NCBI GenBank assembly: GCA_049322355.1
Contig: JBMORG010000010.1
Span: forward strand, 62,001-126,000
Source of the DNA: 0-14-0-80-60-11 sp049322355
GTDB lineage: Bacteria > Desulfobacterota > Desulfobaccia > Desulfobaccales > 0-14-0-80-60-11
DNA: 64,000 nt
Direction of reading: 5' to 3'
Shown here: piece by piece, positions 62,033 to 64,000 of the stretch
Position numbering within the stretch: the stretch's first letter is position 1
Layout of the letters: each line of letters begins with the position of its first letter
Notes under the pieces: model-generated
The model's input: only the letters and a program-made list of their open reading frames with translations
Told to the model about the DNA's origin: nothing
The model's database searches: none
Program-made: the position numbers and the translations under genes

Positions 62033-62830
62033 ATGGAGCGCATGGTGAAAGAAGGCATGTTTTATCGGGCCGGCCACCAAACCCTGGCCTTCATCGACTA
62101 CATGGGGGAGTTGTTCCTTTTTTGGGTAGATGCCACCCGCAGCCTGGTGCACCCGCCCTGGTTCATCCGGGAGGTCATCGCCCAGATGTACCACCTGGGA
62201 GTGAGGTCCTTCTCCCTGGTGGCGGTGGCCTCATTTTCCGTGGGTCTGGTGTTGGCCATGCAGGGCGTCACGGTTTTAAAAATGTTCGGCGCGGCCAATT
62301 ATATTGCCACCAGCGTAGCCTTCACCTTCGTGCGCGGCCTCGGTCCCCTGCTGGCAGGCATCATGCTGGCGGCCCGGGGCGGCGCCGGCATGGGCGCGGA
62401 ACTTGGTTCCATGCGGGTGACCCACCAGATCGACGCCCTCACTGTCAGCGCCGTCAATCCCATAAAATACCTGGTGGTCACCCGGATTGTGGCCTGCATG
62501 TTGGTCTTGCCGCTCTTGACCGTGGCCGCCAACCTCATCGGCATCCTGGGAGGCATGGTCATCGGCGTGACCCAGGTGGGTATAACCGCCACCTATTACT
62601 ATACCCTGACCGTCAAATATCTCACGCTGAAGGATGTTCTGCCGGGGATCGGCAAAACCATCATCTTCGGCATGATTGTGGGCGTGGTGTCCTGCTTCCA
62701 CGGCTATAACACGGAGCATGGCACCTTCGGGGTGGGCCAGGCCACCAAGACCTCAGTAGTGGCCTCCATTCTCTTGATTCTGATTGCCGATGTCTTTCTC
62801 ACCAAGCTCACCTTACTTCTCTGGCCCTGA
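62033..62830 (+). CDS. mlaE: MlaE-family ABC transporter permease
   Basis: 265 residues, five to six membrane helices. VRGLGPLLAGIMLAARGGAGMGAELGSMRVTHQIDAL is the MlaE signature region. Inner-membrane part of a phospholipid transporter that keeps outer-membrane lipid asymmetry. Start ATG 62033; ATG 62042 is also possible. First gene of mlaE-mlaF-mlaD. Confidence 0.93.
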   Translation: MERMVKEGMFYRAGHQTLAFIDYMGELFLFWVDATRSLVHPPWFIREVIAQMYHLGVRSFSLVAVASFSVGLVLAMQGVTVLKMFGAANYIATSVAFTFVRGLGPLLAGIMLAARGGAGMGAELGSMRVTHQIDALTVSAVNPIKYLVVTRIVACMLVLPLLTVAANLIGILGGMVIGVTQVGITATYYYTLTVKYLTLKDVLPGIGKTIIFGMIVGVVSCFHGYNTEHGTFGVGQATKTSVVASILLILIADVFLTKLTLLLWP

Positions 62831-62852
62831 GTCACCACAAGTGGCTGTCAGT

Positions 62853-63623
62853 ATGGGTCCAGAGCCCGGCAGACCCCTGATTTCTTTCCGGGGGATTTAT
62901 AAAGCTTTTGGGGATAACCAGGTTCTCAACGGAGTGGACCTGGATATCTATCCGGGGGAGATCATGGCGGTTATGGGCCGCAGCGGCTCAGGCAAGACCG
63001 TGTTGACCAGTATGCTCGTGGGACTGAATTTTCCGGATGCCGGCAGCATTAAAGTGGAGGGAATGGAAATCACCGAGTATGTCACCGATGCCGATTGGCA
63101 TGACTTGCGGCTGAAAACCGGCTACCTCTTCCAGGGCTCGGCGCTGTATGATTCCATGACCGTAGGGGAAAATGTGGCCTTTCCCATGGTGCAACACACT
63201 GATTGGGGGGAAGCGGAGATCGAGCGCCGGGTAGCGGAGAAATTGGAAAAAGTCGGGCTGGCCGGAGTGGAGCCCCTGGAACCTGCGGCCCTCTCGGGGG
63301 GCATGCAGCGCCGGGCCGCCCTGGCCCGCAGTCTGGCCCTGGACCCCCAGATCATCATTTATGATGAGCCCACCGCCGGGCTGGACCCCATCACCGGGGA
63401 CGAGATCGGACAACTGATGCTGACTTTGCAGAAGGCCCTGAAAGTCACCTCCGTGGTCGTTACCCATGATCTGCGTCTGGCTGAACTGGTGTCGGACCGG
63501 TTGGCGCTTCTCGATGACGGCCGGTGGGCCTTTCAGGGGACTTTTGATGAATTTTTGCACTCCTCCCATCCGGAGGTCTTGCGCTTTCTCCACCGCCGGC
63601 ACCAGAGGGAAACACCCCCATGA
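62853..63623 (+). CDS. mlaF: MlaF-family ABC transporter ATPase
   Basis: 256 residues from ATG 62853 (GTG 62841 also possible; a start at 62784 would overlap mlaE). Walker A GRSGSGKT, signature LSGGMQRR, Walker B IIYDEP, and H-loop THDLRLA are intact; SGGMQ rather than SGGQQ is typical of MlaF. Powers lipid transport. Its stop overlaps the mlaD start. Confidence 0.94.
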   Translation: MGPEPGRPLISFRGIYKAFGDNQVLNGVDLDIYPGEIMAVMGRSGSGKTVLTSMLVGLNFPDAGSIKVEGMEITEYVTDADWHDLRLKTGYLFQGSALYDSMTVGENVAFPMVQHTDWGEAEIERRVAEKLEKVGLAGVEPLEPAALSGGMQRRAALARSLALDPQIIIYDEPTAGLDPITGDEIGQLMLTLQKALKVTSVVVTHDLRLAELVSDRLALLDDGRWAFQGTFDEFLHSSHPEVLRFLHRRHQRETPP

Positions 63624-64000
63624 TTACTCGCAAATATGAAACCATCGTCGGGATTTTTGTGGTGGCCTCGCTGGCGGCCCTCCTGGTCATGGTGGTGATC
63701 GTGGCCCAGCAAGAGGGACTCTTTCAGGAATATATCAAATACCGGGCCATCTTTAAGAATGTCAGCGGCCTCAAGACCGGCTCCGAGGTTCATCTGGCCG
63801 GGGTCACGGTAGGCAATGTCACCGATACTATCATCGCCCCTGACGGTAACATCGTGGTCACCTTCCAGGTGATCAAAAAGTATAGCGACCGGATTCGCCA
63901 GGATTCCAAGGCCACCATCGCTTTCATGGGTTTGCTGGGGGAAAAGAGCTTGGACCTGACCCCTGGTTCCCTCGATAAAGCGCCCATTCCCCCTGAGGGC
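63620..64000 (+). CDS. mlaD: MlaD/MCE-domain lipid-binding protein (3' end outside window)
   Basis: 127 codons visible from ATG 63620, overlapping the mlaF stop (ATGA). One N-terminal membrane helix, then the MCE domain: YRAIFKNVSGLKTGSEVHLAGVTVGNV and MGLLGEKSLDL. Forms the periplasmic hexameric ring that carries phospholipid. The frame is open to the window end. Confidence 0.93.
   Translation, partial: MITRKYETIVGIFVVASLAALLVMVVIVAQQEGLFQEYIKYRAIFKNVSGLKTGSEVHLAGVTVGNVTDTIIAPDGNIVVTFQVIKKYSDRIRQDSKATIAFMGLLGEKSLDLTPGSLDKAPIPPEG

Overview
The window is a 64-kb piece of a Gram-negative, GC-rich bacterial chromosome with an outer membrane: lipoproteins, a Wza-like export protein, outer-membrane barrels, a porin and an Mla-type lipid transporter. 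Gene content (citramalate-based isoleucine route, FMN-type glutamate-synthase-like protein, selenoprotein, many signalling proteins, stand-alone four-helix-bundle proteins) is most like an anaerobic Desulfobacterota (deltaproteobacterial) lineage, possibly near Desulfobacca. That placement is inference; no rRNA or other phylogenetic marker was compared. A 100-N gap with a 127-bp perfect duplication around it shows this is a draft short-read assembly.

Layout. 1-15.2 kb: the end of an exopolysaccharide/capsule locus on the + strand (GT4 glycosyltransferase, DegT aminotransferase, polyprenyl-phosphate sugar transferase, NusG-like antiterminator, lipoprotein, five-SLBB export protein, two paralogous outer-membrane barrels, lytic transglycosylase, WbpM-like dehydratase, PAP2 lipoprotein). 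15.3-22.7 kb (-): GNAT protein and a three-gene signalling operon (hybrid histidine kinase, single-domain receiver, HisKA-HisKA-REC-cyclase protein). 23.3-30.5 kb: membrane protein, nucleosidase, CruF-like protein, SGNH protein, an IspH-UbiA fusion and a porin. 30.6-33.4 kb: two four-helix-bundle (S23/IVP-like) genes, each bracketed by inverted arrays of a 7-bp repeat, with decayed partial copies and the assembly gap. 33.4-47.9 kb (-): housekeeping run (serS, tyrA, aroC, aroK, GDT1, MBL hydrolase, MNT with HEPN remnant, DUF1786, phosphorylase, DedA, nicotinate phosphoribosyltransferase, tsaD, ComEA, cimA, lysC). 48-54.7 kb: folD, hisI, macro-domain protein, a thioredoxin-like selenoprotein with an in-frame UGA, a USP and a GAF-GGDEF protein. 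54.9-58.1 kb: divergent pair of glutamate-synthase-like protein and KaiC-like/XRE/cupin regulator. 58.4-64 kb: lipoproteins, NifA-like activator, and mlaE-mlaF-mlaD (mlaD cut by the window end).

The most noteworthy items are (i) the heptamer-array/four-helix-bundle elements, whose inverted flanks could fold an RNA around the gene; (ii) the UxxC selenoprotein, which conventional gene calling truncates at an internal Met; (iii) the IspH-UbiA fusion; (iv) a cyclase protein with two HisKA-like modules and no kinase ATPase domain. Starts were moved where a ribosome-binding site, signal peptide or family alignment favoured an internal codon. All domain calls rest on motif recognition by eye, not on database searches.
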